A DNA stretch of 64,000 nucleotides from Chitinophagaceae bacterium (GCA_016720745.1 JADKKA010000007.1:69291-133290); one strand, 5' to 3'. Shown: positions 1-9,204, counted from the stretch's first letter. Numbers and translations: made by a program. Notes: a model not told the origin generated them from the sequence alone.

Positions 1-903
1 TTTGAAGTGTTACCACCCCTGAAGGGAAAAGGTATTGATGCCCTTTACCGGCACCTCGATCCCCTGATGGCATTTAATCCTGCCTATATTAATGTTACCT
101 ATCACCGCAGTGAACATGTGTTCAAGAAAAGAGCAGATGGCAGTTTTGAAAAAGTAGTGGTCAGGAAAAGACCCGGCACCGAAGCCATTTGTGCGGCCAT
201 CATGAATAAATACAATGTGGATACCGTACCCCATATTATCTGCGGTGGCTTTTCCCTGCAGGATACAGAAGATGCTTTGCTGACCCTGAGTTACCTGGGT
301 ATTGATAATGTGCTGGTGCTTCGGGGCGATGCCGCCAAGAACGAATCTGCTTTTGAACCGGAACCGGGCGGACATAAATTCGCCAGTGACCTGCTCAAAC
401 AGGTAACCAACCTGAATGCCGGTGTATACCTGGAAGATGAACTCAAGGGCACCCATAAAACCGGTTTCTGTATTGGTGTGGCCGGTTATCCGGAAAAACA
501 TTTTGAGGCGCCCAATATGGATAGCGATCTGAATTACCTGAAGAAAAAAGTAGATGCCGGTGCAGACTATATCGTGACCCAGATGTTCTACGACAATGCC
601 AAATTCCATGCATTTGTAAAAGCCTGCCGCGAAGCCGGTATCCAGGTTCCCATTATTCCGGGGATGAAACCCATTACTTCCAAAAAGCAGCTGACGGTGC
701 TGCCCAAGACCTTTCATATTGACCTGCCTACTGAATTAAGCAATGAAGTCCTCCGCTGTAAAACAGATGAAGAAGTAGAAAAAGTAGGAGAACAATGGCT
801 GCTCCAGCAATCAAGAGAACTCAAAGAAGCCGGTGTACCCGTGCTGCATTATTATACCCTGGGCAAACCACATGTAGTGGCGAATGTGGTCAGACAATTG
901 TAG
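1..903 (+). CDS. metF: Methylenetetrahydrofolate reductase, 5' end cut by window edge
   Basis: Reduces 5,10-methylenetetrahydrofolate to 5-methyltetrahydrofolate, the methyl donor for methionine synthesis, using FAD in the cytoplasm. The frame is open from base 1 (FEVLPPLKGKG), so the start codon and roughly the first 20 residues lie outside the window. The conserved TIM-barrel stretches are visible: the HIICGG strand, the VLRGD turn and the TQMFYDNAKF segment near the substrate site, with about 300 residues present against about 295-320 for the family. It ends in TAG at 901-903. In Bacteroidota metF often follows metH, which would lie upstream. No frame damage is seen. Confidence 0.95.
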   Translation, partial: FEVLPPLKGKGIDALYRHLDPLMAFNPAYINVTYHRSEHVFKKRADGSFEKVVVRKRPGTEAICAAIMNKYNVDTVPHIICGGFSLQDTEDALLTLSYLGIDNVLVLRGDAAKNESAFEPEPGGHKFASDLLKQVTNLNAGVYLEDELKGTHKTGFCIGVAGYPEKHFEAPNMDSDLNYLKKKVDAGADYIVTQMFYDNAKFHAFVKACREAGIQVPIIPGMKPITSKKQLTVLPKTFHIDLPTELSNEVLRCKTDEEVEKVGEQWLLQQSRELKEAGVPVLHYYTLGKPHVVANVVRQL

Positions 904-904
904 A

Positions 905-1114
905 AGGCAGGTATTGGGAATTAGTTATTGGGTATTGGGTTTCCTTACATCAGATTTTCCTACAGCGGAGTAAAAACTTACCGTTCTATACTCATAACTC
1001 CAGACTCTCGAATTCTCTTCTCCCCTTCAGGGGCTGAGGGTGACTCTCGACACATTACTGTCGACTGCTAGCTGTCGACTGCCGACTGTAGACTGCTGAC
1101 TGTCGACTGCCTAC
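905..1114. repeat. Degenerate short-repeat patch between metF and the PPIase gene
   Basis: Two simple-repeat blocks fill this gap. Bases 909-945 repeat TATTGGG words. Bases 1049-1114 repeat a GACTGYCGACTGC-like word about six times and run right up to, and into, the stop codon of the minus-strand PPIase gene. The same kind of patch recurs at 14.1, 36.3, 37.4 and 39.8 kb. No gene or RNA is seen here. Confidence 0.7.
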
Positions 1115-3060
1115 TTCTTATTCACAATCGCACTCAGCACTTTCTCATCCACTACCACCGGGTATTTTTTACGCAAAGCTTCTTCCCATTGTTTTTCCAG
1201 TACCTGCTGGTAATCGTTGATCAGCATGCCACGGGCTTCTTCAAAACTGCGCTGGGTGGGCTGATGATAAACCTGCACTACATAACCGAATGAAGCAGTA
1301 TTATCTGATTGATTCAGCAGGGGACTGGTCACCATTCCTGCCTTCGGAGTTAATTTTTTCAAATTGGGCACCTGATTCCATTCAAAACGGGCCGAGTCGG
1401 CAATTACTTTTTCAGGAAGGAGGGCAGCTGCTTTTCTCCAGTCGGCCGGATTGGCCAGCACTTTATCATAAGTAGTGGTGGCGCTGTTCATATCTGCGCA
1501 GAAAAAGAGAACGGCATCCACGCTCTGCTGCCAGAGATACTTCTGTTTGTTTTTATCATACAACACTTTCAGCGCGGCACTATCACCTTGTGATTTATTC
1601 CATACTTCCTGCTGCATGATTTCAAAAAAGAGATTGCCATCCCTGAATTCATTCATCTGTTGTCTGAACTCATCGCTGAATTCTTCCAGATGGGCTTTAT
1701 AGTATTCCTGCAGGGAAAAGCGAATCCATTCTTCCCTTACCTGCTCCCAGGGTTTCACTCCTGACCCATCCTGTTTGTATCGATACATATTGGCATAGTT
1801 CACCCAATGATTGGCATTATAAATTGAATCGCCAATGGCAAAGAGGGGAGTAAAAGCCGTGATCGCCCATCCGCTGGTCATGGGTTTGCCATCGAGTACA
1901 CTGTCGCTCATATTCCAGAGGGCAGCATCTTCGTATGGAAATTTCTTGAACCCTTTTTTATCGGTCACTCTTTTTACCAGAAAATCTTTTGAATTGATCC
2001 AGCGGCTGTCATTCTGGATCCGCTGTTTTAATTCATCCTGATAGGTTTTATTATTGGGATCAGTGATTACCGGTTTCAGCGACATTCTTTTGATAATATG
2101 CCAGCCATAAGCAGTGGCAAATGGTTTACCTACGGCATTGTCTTTAGGAAGGGCCCAGAGCGCTTTCTCAAAGGCAGGATCAAACTGACCCACCCCAATT
2201 TCAGGCATCATGCCACCGGAAGCAGCACTCACATAGTCGTTACTGAAATCAGCCGCCAGTCGGTTGAAATTATCGCCAGCCATGATGCGCTTGTACAATG
2301 AATCAGCCCTGTTGGCAATTTGTTTCCGGATATTTTCATCTGCTCCGGGAGGGAAAGCCAGAAGAATCTGCTGGGCTTTTATCTTGCCGACTGCCTTTCT
2401 TTCTCCCAGATTTTTGAAAATATGGTAACCGGACAATGAACGCACCGGTGCGGAATATTTTCCGGGAGCGGTACTGTAAATCGCATTTTCAAAAGCATAG
2501 GGCAGGGTCAGCAAAGTGATATAACCCAGGTTGCCATTATTTGAATGGGCAGAAGTATCATCAGAGTATTGGCGGGCTGTTTTGGCAAAATCCTCTCCTT
2601 TATTCAGCGCCTGTAAAACAGTATCCAGTTTTTTCCCGGCTGCTACCGTATCAATAAAGCCGGCTGCATTTCGCATGGAAATAAAAATATGAGCCACCTG
2701 TACATCTTTCTGACTGCGGGTAAACGCTTCTTTCACCAGCTGGGTGGAAATGTCAGGGTCAGTCATGTAATTCTGCGAGATCTGTGTGCGCAGGTTTTCC
2801 AGTTCCACTTTCATCGCAGGAAGGGTGTCCAGTTTACGCTCATAAGCTTCCTGGATTTTGAGCCGGGAACGGATATATAAATCCAGGTATTCATTGATGG
2901 ATTTGGCCCTGTCCTTTACCGGCTGGGTATTATTTTTTTCATAAGCCCGCAGGAATTCTTTGGCATCCACCGCCTGTTTACCATAAGTAAATAAGGTCTG
3001 GGCCGGTGCCGTAGCAGCCAGGAACAGGCCACCCAATAGGAGGAATAACTGTTTTTTCAT
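1111..3060 (-). CDS. Periplasmic peptidylprolyl isomerase, parvulin/SurA-like, two PpiC domains
   Basis: A 649-residue secreted protein. Residues 1-20 form a signal peptide (KKQLFLLLGG core, then APA before Gln21). A helical chaperone-like region precedes a first rotamase domain from about residue 120 (VQVAHIFISM) to 215, and a second follows from about 225 (KIKAQQILLAF) to 330, each with the typical GxLGY/GMMPE and GWHIIK elements. The long C-terminal part has no domain I recognise. By analogy with SurA it would help outer-membrane proteins fold, but the family assignment rests on the rotamase domains only. It lies 6 bases after the thioredoxin-like gene on the same strand, so the two are probably cotranscribed as a periplasmic folding unit. 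Confidence 0.88.
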   Translation of the reverse strand: MKKQLFLLLGGLFLAATAPAQTLFTYGKQAVDAKEFLRAYEKNNTQPVKDRAKSINEYLDLYIRSRLKIQEAYERKLDTLPAMKVELENLRTQISQNYMTDPDISTQLVKEAFTRSQKDVQVAHIFISMRNAAGFIDTVAAGKKLDTVLQALNKGEDFAKTARQYSDDTSAHSNNGNLGYITLLTLPYAFENAIYSTAPGKYSAPVRSLSGYHIFKNLGERKAVGKIKAQQILLAFPPGADENIRKQIANRADSLYKRIMAGDNFNRLAADFSNDYVSAASGGMMPEIGVGQFDPAFEKALWALPKDNAVGKPFATAYGWHIIKRMSLKPVITDPNNKTYQDELKQRIQNDSRWINSKDFLVKRVTDKKGFKKFPYEDAALWNMSDSVLDGKPMTSGWAITAFTPLFAIGDSIYNANHWVNYANMYRYKQDGSGVKPWEQVREEWIRFSLQEYYKAHLEEFSDEFRQQMNEFRDGNLFFEIMQQEVWNKSQGDSAALKVLYDKNKQKYLWQQSVDAVLFFCADMNSATTTYDKVLANPADWRKAAALLPEKVIADSARFEWNQVPNLKKLTPKAGMVTSPLLNQSDNTASFGYVVQVYHQPTQRSFEEARGMLINDYQQVLEKQWEEALRKKYPVVVDEKVLSAIVNKK

Positions 3061-3066
3061 AGCAGG

Positions 3067-4500
3067 TTACTGTGCTTTTCTTTTGATGTTGAGCACATCA
3101 TCGGTTTGTTCAACGGTTAGTTTTTTGGCAATAATCCGCTTGTCCTTGTCCAGCAAATAAATGGTGGGAAAGGTTTGTACATCATATAACTGTGAATAGC
3201 CGGGGATCCCACCCTCCACCCTTGATTTATCATCTGCTTTAGAATAATAAACCTGTGTCCAGCTCCACAATTGCTGTTCCGTTACAAAACGGATCCAGTC
3301 ATTCCGGCTGCCATCTGTTTCTTTGGCTATGGCAAACATTTTCAATCCGGCATCTTTCCATTTTTTGGTATAGAAAGAATCCAGTCTTGGTAATACTTCC
3401 TTACAATGACCACAGGTAGGATCCCAGAACACCACAACAGTAAAATCTGCCGGCTGATCATAGAGTCCTGTAATTTTCCCGCTGGAGTCGGGCAGTACAA
3501 TATCCGGAGCCGGGTTGCCCATGATATTTGCCATCAGACTATAGGCCCTGTCCGTAATGGTTTTCTTTCCTTTGTCGGCGAGCCAGGAGTAAGATTTATT
3601 GGAAAAGTATTTTTCAAAAAGGTGGACAAAGACCGCATCTTCCCACATGTATTTCTGGTTGAGGTAGCGGTTCACAAATTTGATCAGCAGGAAGCGGGTC
3701 ATCTCTTCGTTTAAACTGGCATAACCCATCATGTAATCAATTTCCCGGATCACGGAATCTGGATGTGGTGAAACGAGCTGGTTAAAATATTTATCTAATT
3801 TTTCCTCGAAGAAAGTCGTGTAAGCCAGTCGCCCATCCCAGAAATTAACCCCATCCCAGTATTTTCCTTTGTAGAATTCGTAAGCTGCAATGGAATCTGC
3901 TTTTGTTTTGGGCTCTTTGAGGTTGGCCGGCATTTCCGGATCACGCATGGCAGCCAGCAGGGCCGATAGTAAGGTATTGGGATTTTGTTTGATCAGGTCT
4001 TCCCGGTATTGCTGCATATTCTTATCCGCGCTGGTGATATTCCCCATGATGCGGGTGGAATCTTCTTTGCTGGTGGCTGTTTTCAATTGCTGCTGGAACC
4101 CGTTCAGGATCTTCCCTTTTTCACCAATCCTTTTTTGATAGGTCAGGAAGAGCGTATTATCGGCCGAGCCTTCAAAGCCCACACCTTTGGCTACAGTGGC
4201 CGTATCGGCTAAAACGGTAAAGTGCTGGTCCTTGTCCACCAGGATCTCAAAAAAACCGGTCTTGTTGGGATAACCAATCAGGTAAATCCCGCCGTTGAGT
4301 TTTTTATTTCCTTTGAACACTGCGGTACCCTGCTCATTGAGCATGGCCGAGTCAATGATCGGGTAGGTCTTGCCAAAATAATGACCCAGATAGATGTACT
4401 GATGTTTAAAAGGCTTAAAGCTTACTTTGATTTGGTAGCCTTCCTGTGCAAAGAGGACAAAGGGCAATAAAATCAGGCTGGTCAGGTATAATTTTTTCAT
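3067..4500 (-). CDS. TlpA/AhpC-like thioredoxin-fold lipoprotein-type protein with N-terminal DUF4369/DUF5106-like regions
   Basis: A 477-residue exported protein: signal peptide 1-18, a beta-rich DUF4369-like region (about 20-110), a helical DUF5106-like middle (about 190-310) and a C-terminal thioredoxin fold. The redox pair is Cys363-Cys366 in the motif PTCGHCKEVLP, and the cis-proline is in TFPTIYLLD (about residue 445). Such proteins reduce or shuffle disulfides in the periplasm. The ATG at 4500 gives a clean signal peptide. It is upstream of and close to the PPIase gene, so both probably come from one transcript. Confidence 0.88.
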   Translation of the reverse strand: MKKLYLTSLILLPFVLFAQEGYQIKVSFKPFKHQYIYLGHYFGKTYPIIDSAMLNEQGTAVFKGNKKLNGGIYLIGYPNKTGFFEILVDKDQHFTVLADTATVAKGVGFEGSADNTLFLTYQKRIGEKGKILNGFQQQLKTATSKEDSTRIMGNITSADKNMQQYREDLIKQNPNTLLSALLAAMRDPEMPANLKEPKTKADSIAAYEFYKGKYWDGVNFWDGRLAYTTFFEEKLDKYFNQLVSPHPDSVIREIDYMMGYASLNEEMTRFLLIKFVNRYLNQKYMWEDAVFVHLFEKYFSNKSYSWLADKGKKTITDRAYSLMANIMGNPAPDIVLPDSSGKITGLYDQPADFTVVVFWDPTCGHCKEVLPRLDSFYTKKWKDAGLKMFAIAKETDGSRNDWIRFVTEQQLWSWTQVYYSKADDKSRVEGGIPGYSQLYDVQTFPTIYLLDKDKRIIAKKLTVEQTDDVLNIKRKAQ

Positions 4501-4510
4501 AAGTCAGAAA

Positions 4511-4530
4511 CCTGCCGGCTGGCAGGCAGG
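4511..4530. repeat. Short palindromic repeat (CCTGCC...GGCAGG family), copy 1
   Basis: A 20-base element, an imperfect version of the perfect palindrome at 14857-14876, followed by GAAT in both places. A third relative is at 62258-62280. It lies in the gap between the divergent thioredoxin-like and rlmD genes. It has the size and symmetry of a REP-like sequence; function unknown. Confidence 0.65.
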
Positions 4531-4678
4531 GAATCGGGTAAAGGTATTTAAAAACCGGCAGCCGCCGAAGAGGCCGGGCCGGGTTTAAGAAGTTTTCAAT
4601 CCCTTTTTCGTTGCGTAGACCGTTCAGGAATTATCTGTTTTTTAGCCCCCTTAGCGCCTGAGGGGTTATTTTTGCCCG

Positions 4679-6139
4679 ATGGCCAGAAAAAAGAATAAAA
4701 TCAGGGTGCTGGAAAGGATCAGGGTAGAGGATTTTGCAGCCGAAGGGCGCTGCCTGGCCCGCCAGGATGGTAAAGTGATCTTCATTGAAAGCACCGTGCC
4801 GGGTGACCTGGTGGATGTATTCCTGAATAAGAGTAAAAAAGACTGGGCCGAAGGGTATCCCCTCCGGTTTCATGAGTATTCCCCCCGCCGGGTGGAACCC
4901 TTTTGCAGTCATTTCGGCAATTGCGGGGGCTGTCAGTGGCAAACCGTACCTTATGAAGAACAGCTCCGGTTCAAGCATCAGCAGGTGATTGATGCCCTGG
5001 AAAGAATTGCCAAAGTGCAATTACCAGACATATTGCCCATATTGGGAGCAGCCGAGGATAAATATTACCGGAACAAGCTGGAATTTACATTCGGCACCCA
5101 GCGCTATATCCCCAAGGGGGATTATGACAAAGCCGCTATGCTGGAAAGCAAACAAAACGGCACTTATCAGCCCCTGCCGGCTGCCGGATTTCATGCCAAA
5201 GGCTATTTCGACAAGATTGTAGATGTAACCCGTTGTTATCTCCAGCCCGAGCCTTCAAACAAGGTCAGGGAAGCGATCCGGGAATATGCCAGTGCCCATG
5301 ATCTTTCTTATTATGATATCCGCGAGCATACCGGCTTTTTGCGCAATGTGCAATTAAGGGTTTGCAATACGGGTGAAGTGATGGTGAATGTAATTGTCGG
5401 GGAACCGGATCAGGAAAAGATCAATGCCCTGATGAATCACCTGCAAACCGTGATTCCGGAAGTAACCACCTGGGTATATACCATCAATACTAAAAAGAAT
5501 GACAGCCTGTATGATCTGGAGCCGATCCCTTTTGCCGGTAAAGGATTTGTGATTGAGCAGCTGGAACATTTTCGATTTAAGATCGGCCCCAAATCATTTT
5601 TTCAAACCAATACCAAACAGGCAGAACAATTGTACCGGGTTACCCGGGATTTTGCGGAGTTGACGGGTGAAGAAACTGTATATGATCTCTATTGCGGCAC
5701 AGGCAGTATCGGGATATTTGTAAGTGAGAAAGCTAAAAAAATCATTGGGGTGGAAGTGATCGAAGCGGCGATAGATGATGCCCGAGAAAATGCGGAACTG
5801 AACCAGCTGGATCAAACCGTTTTTTTTGCCGGGGATGTAATTGATATCTGTAACAATGATTTTTTTGAAACCCATGGTAAGCCGGATGTGATCATCACGG
5901 ATCCGCCCCGTGCCGGGATGCACGAAAAGCTGGTGAAGAAAATACTGGAAATGGCAGCACCGGTGCTGGTGTATGTGAGCTGCAACCCGGCCACCCAGGC
6001 CCGGGACCTTCGCTTACTTGATGAAAAATATATAGTCACAAAAGTGCAGCCGGTGGATATGTTTCCTCATACTCATCATATTGAGAATGTGGTGCAATTG
6101 AAATTGCGGGAAAATATTCCATCCCCGGTGAACGGATGA
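4679..6139 (+). CDS. rlmD: 23S rRNA (uracil-5-)-methyltransferase, RlmD/RumA family
   Basis: An SAM-dependent RNA m5U methyltransferase of 486 residues, predicted to modify 23S rRNA (U1939 in E. coli numbering). An N-terminal TRAM domain (about 8-65) is followed by the iron-sulfur cysteines Cys76, Cys82 and Cys85 (CSHFGNCGGC) and probably Cys186. The Rossmann SAM motif is VYDLYCGTGSIG, the DPPRAG loop follows, and the catalytic nucleophile is Cys435 in VSCNPAT. Homologues RlmC/TrmA are alternatives, but the TRAM domain plus four cysteines favours RlmD. The ATG at 4679 begins a basic N-terminus typical of the family. It stands alone on the plus strand with no close upstream partner. Confidence 0.92.
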   Translation: MARKKNKIRVLERIRVEDFAAEGRCLARQDGKVIFIESTVPGDLVDVFLNKSKKDWAEGYPLRFHEYSPRRVEPFCSHFGNCGGCQWQTVPYEEQLRFKHQQVIDALERIAKVQLPDILPILGAAEDKYYRNKLEFTFGTQRYIPKGDYDKAAMLESKQNGTYQPLPAAGFHAKGYFDKIVDVTRCYLQPEPSNKVREAIREYASAHDLSYYDIREHTGFLRNVQLRVCNTGEVMVNVIVGEPDQEKINALMNHLQTVIPEVTTWVYTINTKKNDSLYDLEPIPFAGKGFVIEQLEHFRFKIGPKSFFQTNTKQAEQLYRVTRDFAELTGEETVYDLYCGTGSIGIFVSEKAKKIIGVEVIEAAIDDARENAELNQLDQTVFFAGDVIDICNNDFFETHGKPDVIITDPPRAGMHEKLVKKILEMAAPVLVYVSCNPATQARDLRLLDEKYIVTKVQPVDMFPHTHHIENVVQLKLRENIPSPVNG

Positions 6140-6212
6140 TAAAACAGTGGGATGTTAAATCTCCCGATCTCTTTTTTCTCCTTTGCGGGCAACCCCTAAT
6201 TTTACCTTCTCT

Positions 6213-6887
6213 ATGAGCAATTTCCGATTTACAAGAATGGACCGGTTTCCCCCGGTAGTGAAGAACCTGATCATCATTAATATCCTGGTATGGGTGGCCC
6301 AGCTGATTTATGACCGCACGGAAGGATCACTCACGATGTTCCTGACCAGCAAACTGGCACTCTATCCGGTCAGTGATCCGGCATTTGAGCCTTATCAGAT
6401 TGCCACCCATATGTTTGCCCACGCTTCTTATTCCGGCAATATCTACAACTACCATATTGTGTTTTTTCATATTCTGTTCAACATGTTCGGTTTGTACATG
6501 TTTGGCAGGATACTGGAAAATGTATGGGGACATAAACGTTTTCTGATTTTTTACCTGGCCTGTGGCATCGGTGCGGCTGCTGCCCACCTGATCATGCAGG
6601 CAGTGTTGAATGATAGCAGCCCGGCCGTAGGTGCTTCGGGTGCGGTGATGGGGATCTTTGTAGCATTTGGCTATCTTTTTCCCAATACAGAGCTGATGAT
6701 CATTCCCATCCCGATTCCCATCAAGGCCAAGTGGGTGGTTATTTTTTATATCCTGATTGATCTTTTTGGTGGTTTTGGAAATATCGCAGGCGATAATATT
6801 GCGCATTTTGCCCACCTCGGAGGGGCCCTCACCGGCTTCCTGATCGTCTATTTCTGGAACAAAACCAACCGCAGAACGTTATATTGA
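6213..6887 (+). CDS. Rhomboid family intramembrane serine protease
   Basis: A membrane protease of 224 residues from the ATG at 6213; an upstream TTG at 6183 is less likely. About six transmembrane helices are visible. The catalytic serine is in GASGAVMG and the histidine in AHFAHLGGALTG, and both belong to the classic Ser-His dyad; the HILFNMFGLYMFGR segment is the conserved TM2 motif. It cleaves membrane proteins within the bilayer; its substrate is unknown. The next gene is a rhomboid relative that has lost these residues. Confidence 0.92.
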   Translation: MSNFRFTRMDRFPPVVKNLIIINILVWVAQLIYDRTEGSLTMFLTSKLALYPVSDPAFEPYQIATHMFAHASYSGNIYNYHIVFFHILFNMFGLYMFGRILENVWGHKRFLIFYLACGIGAAAAHLIMQAVLNDSSPAVGASGAVMGIFVAFGYLFPNTELMIIPIPIPIKAKWVVIFYILIDLFGGFGNIAGDNIAHFAHLGGALTGFLIVYFWNKTNRRTLY

Positions 6888-6956
6888 TCCTTAAGTAGAA
6901 CAATTACCCGAATTTTGATTTTTATTGACGGGATACAGTAATCATTACTATTGATC

Positions 6957-7898
6957 ATGAACTACAAAGAACAACGATACCGCCAAAGGGTAATGGCTGG
7001 CAAAACCAGTAATGACCTGATGCTGCTGATGGCGATCTGTCTGCTCGTATTTGTAGGGCTGGCTTTTATGAAAGCCGTCTGGTTTTTTAATTATGCAGAT
7101 GATAAGGATCTGGCCCGGGCTTTGTTTGCTAAAAATGTATTAGGGCTTTTTACCATGCCCGCTGATTTGTCTCAACTGGGAGGGAAACCATGGGCACCGA
7201 TAACCAGCATGTTTGTGGTGGAGAACAATGATGTGTGGAAGGTTTTTTCAAATATGTTCTGGCTCTGGTCTTTCGGCTTTATTCTGCAAGACCTGACCGG
7301 CGGGAAAAAAATCATCCCGGTTTTTTTATATGGAGCCTTTGGTGGTATCATCGCTTTTGTTCTGGCTTATCTGCTGGTGCCTTCTTTACGCGACTACCAG
7401 CCCATCGCCACGCTGGGTGCTGTTCCCTGTGGTGTAATGGCCGTGGCGGTAGTTACTACATTGACTTCACCAGGTTACCGTCTCTTTCCAATGATAGCCG
7501 GAGGTATTCCACTCTGGGTACTGACTGTTTTATACCTGATCAGCAGTTTCGCCACTGTATCCATCAGTGATAGCGGTATGCTGATTACCCTCGCAGCAGC
7601 GGCGCTGACCGGTTTACTGTTTGTGTTTTCCCTCCGAAGGGGCTACGACTGGAGTGAATGGATGAACCGCTTTTTTTACTGGTTCAATAATCTGTTTAAT
7701 CCGGATAAACCCGCCCGTGGCAAGCAGACTAAAGACGAGCTTTTTTATAACGCTACCACGATACCTTTTAACAAAACAGCAAAACTTACCCAGGAGCGGG
7801 TGGATCTGCTGCTCGATAAAATCAATCAGCAGGGATATGGATCCCTGACGGAAGAGGAAAAAGAGCTATTGAAAAGAGCCAGTGAAGAAGAACTCTGA
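6957..7898 (+). CDS. Rhomboid-like membrane protein lacking the catalytic dyad
   Basis: A 313-residue polytopic protein from the ATG at 6957. Its layout follows the rhomboid fold: the NMFWLWSFGFILQDL segment matches the TM2 motif of its neighbour, and the helix that should carry GxSG instead reads LGAVPCGVMA, with Cys where the nucleophile belongs. The helix that should carry the histidine reads LITLAAAALTG, without His. It therefore looks like an inactive rhomboid. A soluble C-terminal tail (about 255-313) ends in a charged helix resembling the tail of other Bacteroidota rhomboid paralogues. It lies 69 bases after the active rhomboid, suggesting a functional pair. Confidence 0.82.
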   Translation: MNYKEQRYRQRVMAGKTSNDLMLLMAICLLVFVGLAFMKAVWFFNYADDKDLARALFAKNVLGLFTMPADLSQLGGKPWAPITSMFVVENNDVWKVFSNMFWLWSFGFILQDLTGGKKIIPVFLYGAFGGIIAFVLAYLLVPSLRDYQPIATLGAVPCGVMAVAVVTTLTSPGYRLFPMIAGGIPLWVLTVLYLISSFATVSISDSGMLITLAAAALTGLLFVFSLRRGYDWSEWMNRFFYWFNNLFNPDKPARGKQTKDELFYNATTIPFNKTAKLTQERVDLLLDKINQQGYGSLTEEEKELLKRASEEEL

Positions 7899-7973
7899 AC
7901 AAAAATCAACTGTTTTCATCTGAGACAGGATCCCTTTCCATTTTACAGCGCTTTAAATTGATAATTTGCACTG

Positions 7974-9101
7974 ATGGCCATCCGTTTTCGCATCCTGACC
8001 AAGCGGGTATTTATTATTTGTAATGTCCTGCTGGTCTTTTTCTTCCTGGTTTCGAGTCTGGCACCTTACCTGCACCCGCAGAAATGGTGGTTTATATCTC
8101 TATTCTCACTGGCCTTCCCCTTCCTCTTATTGCTGAACCTGCTTTGTATGGCAGGTTGGTTTATAATTCTTCGGCCGCGATATGCTTTGATATCCGGAAT
8201 AGCCATCCTGCTGAGTTATAAAAGTATCCTGCTGGTCTTTGCCTTTCATGTTGGAGGTGCATTTGACTACGACAAAAGCCCGGGTACACTAAGAGTAGTG
8301 AGCTGGAATGTGGCCAGGTTTGTCGAGCTGAAAAAGAATAATAACAACGGCAGTCAGAAAAGACTGAAAATGTTTGAACTGATCAGTCAGCAGGATGCCG
8401 ATGTGCTTTGTTTACAGGAATTCCATACCTCCACCGATTCGAGTTATTATAATAATATCGCTGCTGTACAGGCCCTGGGCTATCCCTATTATTATTTCAG
8501 TTTTGATGAAGATGGCGATAATCATTATTACAGCTCCATCATTTTTTCAAGAATTCCTTTTGTAGATACCGGAAGGATTCGCTATCCCCGGCCCACTCTT
8601 CCGGAGGTATTGATGTATGCAGATCTGAAACTGGGTGATGACACGGTGCGGGTCTATACTACCCATCTGCAGTCGAACCAGCTGGGTAAATTTGACTATG
8701 ACCGGATCAGTAAAATTAAAAGCGGGGATGACAGCATGGTGGCGAATTCAAAAAGTATTTTGGGGAAGATCAGAAAAGGGTTGTCCCGGAGAAGTATACA
8801 GGCTGATGTAGCACGGGAAGTAATGGATAATGCACCTCATCCCTATATTTTATGTGCCGACCTGAATGATGTACCCAACTCTTATGCTTACGATGCCATG
8901 CGGGGGGAAATGCAGGATGCTTTTCTGAAAAAAGGATTCGGCATCGGCAGGACCTTTGCGGGTATTTCACCCACCCTGCGGATTGATTATATTTTTGCCG
9001 GTAAGGCCTTCAGGATAAAACAGTTCAACCGGATGGTCAAATACCTGAGTGATCATTTTATGCTGGTGGCCGACCTGGAACTGAAAAAGCCGGAAAATTG
9101 A
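7974..9101 (+). CDS. Membrane-anchored endonuclease/exonuclease/phosphatase-fold hydrolase
   Basis: A 375-residue protein with three hydrophobic helices in the first 100 residues and an EEP-fold catalytic domain from about 105. Conserved metal and phosphate site motifs are present: VVSWNVARF, LCLQEFH (Glu), CADLNDVPNS (Asp and Asn), RIDYIFA and LSDHFMLVADL (Asp-His). The substrate could be nucleic acid, a phospholipid or an inositol phosphate; the sequence does not decide. The ATG at 7974 follows closely after the rhomboid-like gene (75 bases), so it may be part of the same transcript. Confidence 0.87.
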   Translation: MAIRFRILTKRVFIICNVLLVFFFLVSSLAPYLHPQKWWFISLFSLAFPFLLLLNLLCMAGWFIILRPRYALISGIAILLSYKSILLVFAFHVGGAFDYDKSPGTLRVVSWNVARFVELKKNNNNGSQKRLKMFELISQQDADVLCLQEFHTSTDSSYYNNIAAVQALGYPYYYFSFDEDGDNHYYSSIIFSRIPFVDTGRIRYPRPTLPEVLMYADLKLGDDTVRVYTTHLQSNQLGKFDYDRISKIKSGDDSMVANSKSILGKIRKGLSRRSIQADVAREVMDNAPHPYILCADLNDVPNSYAYDAMRGEMQDAFLKKGFGIGRTFAGISPTLRIDYIFAGKAFRIKQFNRMVKYLSDHFMLVADLELKKPEN

Positions 9102-9102
9102 T

Positions 9103-9110
9103 TATCTTTG
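9103..9110 (+). promoter_or_regulatory. Bacteroidota -7 element (TATCTTTG) before the cysS leader
   Basis: An exact match to TAnnTTTG. Transcription should start about 5 bases after it, which is at or next to the ATG of the leader peptide at 9115. The -33 element is weak (ACTG near 9080-9083). A second, near-consensus box (CATCTTTG, 9219-9226) lies after the attenuator and could give a shorter transcript. Confidence 0.6.
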
Positions 9111-9114
9111 TAAC

Positions 9115-9171
9115 ATGTTACTGAAGCACAAATATCTGATTTGTTGTTGCTGTCCCTGCGGGACAAAATAA
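9115..9171 (+). CDS. Candidate cysteine-rich leader peptide of cysS
   Basis: A complete 18-codon frame, ATG to TAA, encoding MLLKHKYLICCCCPCGTK: four Cys codons in a row, then Pro, then Cys. Five cysteines in 18 residues is far above background, and the gene downstream is cysteinyl-tRNA synthetase, the enzyme that depends on the same amino acid. This is the arrangement of classic leader-peptide attenuators, in which ribosome stalling at scarce charged tRNA changes RNA folding. A strong -7 box sits 4 bases before the ATG, so the message may begin at the start codon. Translation is inferred; no ribosome binding site can be seen or expected. Confidence 0.6.
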   Translation: MLLKHKYLICCCCPCGTK

Positions 9172-9176
9172 TCCCT

Positions 9177-9204
9177 GGCCGCCATCCGGCCGTTTCTCCC
9201 TTTA
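9177..9204 (+). terminator. Candidate attenuator stem-loop between leader peptide and cysS
   Basis: Five bases after the leader stop codon, GGCCG (9177-9181) pairs with CGGCC (9187-9191) around a 5-base loop, followed by a pyrimidine-rich tract (GTTTCTCCCTTTA). A second perfect hairpin, TGTCCC-TGC-GGGACA (9151-9165), overlaps the Cys codons, so a stalled ribosome would disrupt it. A short alternative pairing GCGG (9158-9161) with CCGC (9179-9182) would compete with the terminator stem. The stem is short and the tract is not a pure T run, so the terminator is weak by eye. Confidence 0.5.

Noticed and set aside
10..717. Long minus-strand open frame of 235 codons opposite metF
   Set aside because: It is a mirror of the strongly conserved metF frame and shows no recognisable domain; it is a shadow.
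1049..1114. Regular GTCGACTG repeats, considered as a CRISPR array
   Set aside because: The units are about 7-13 bases with no unique spacers of 30 bases, and no cas gene is in the window.
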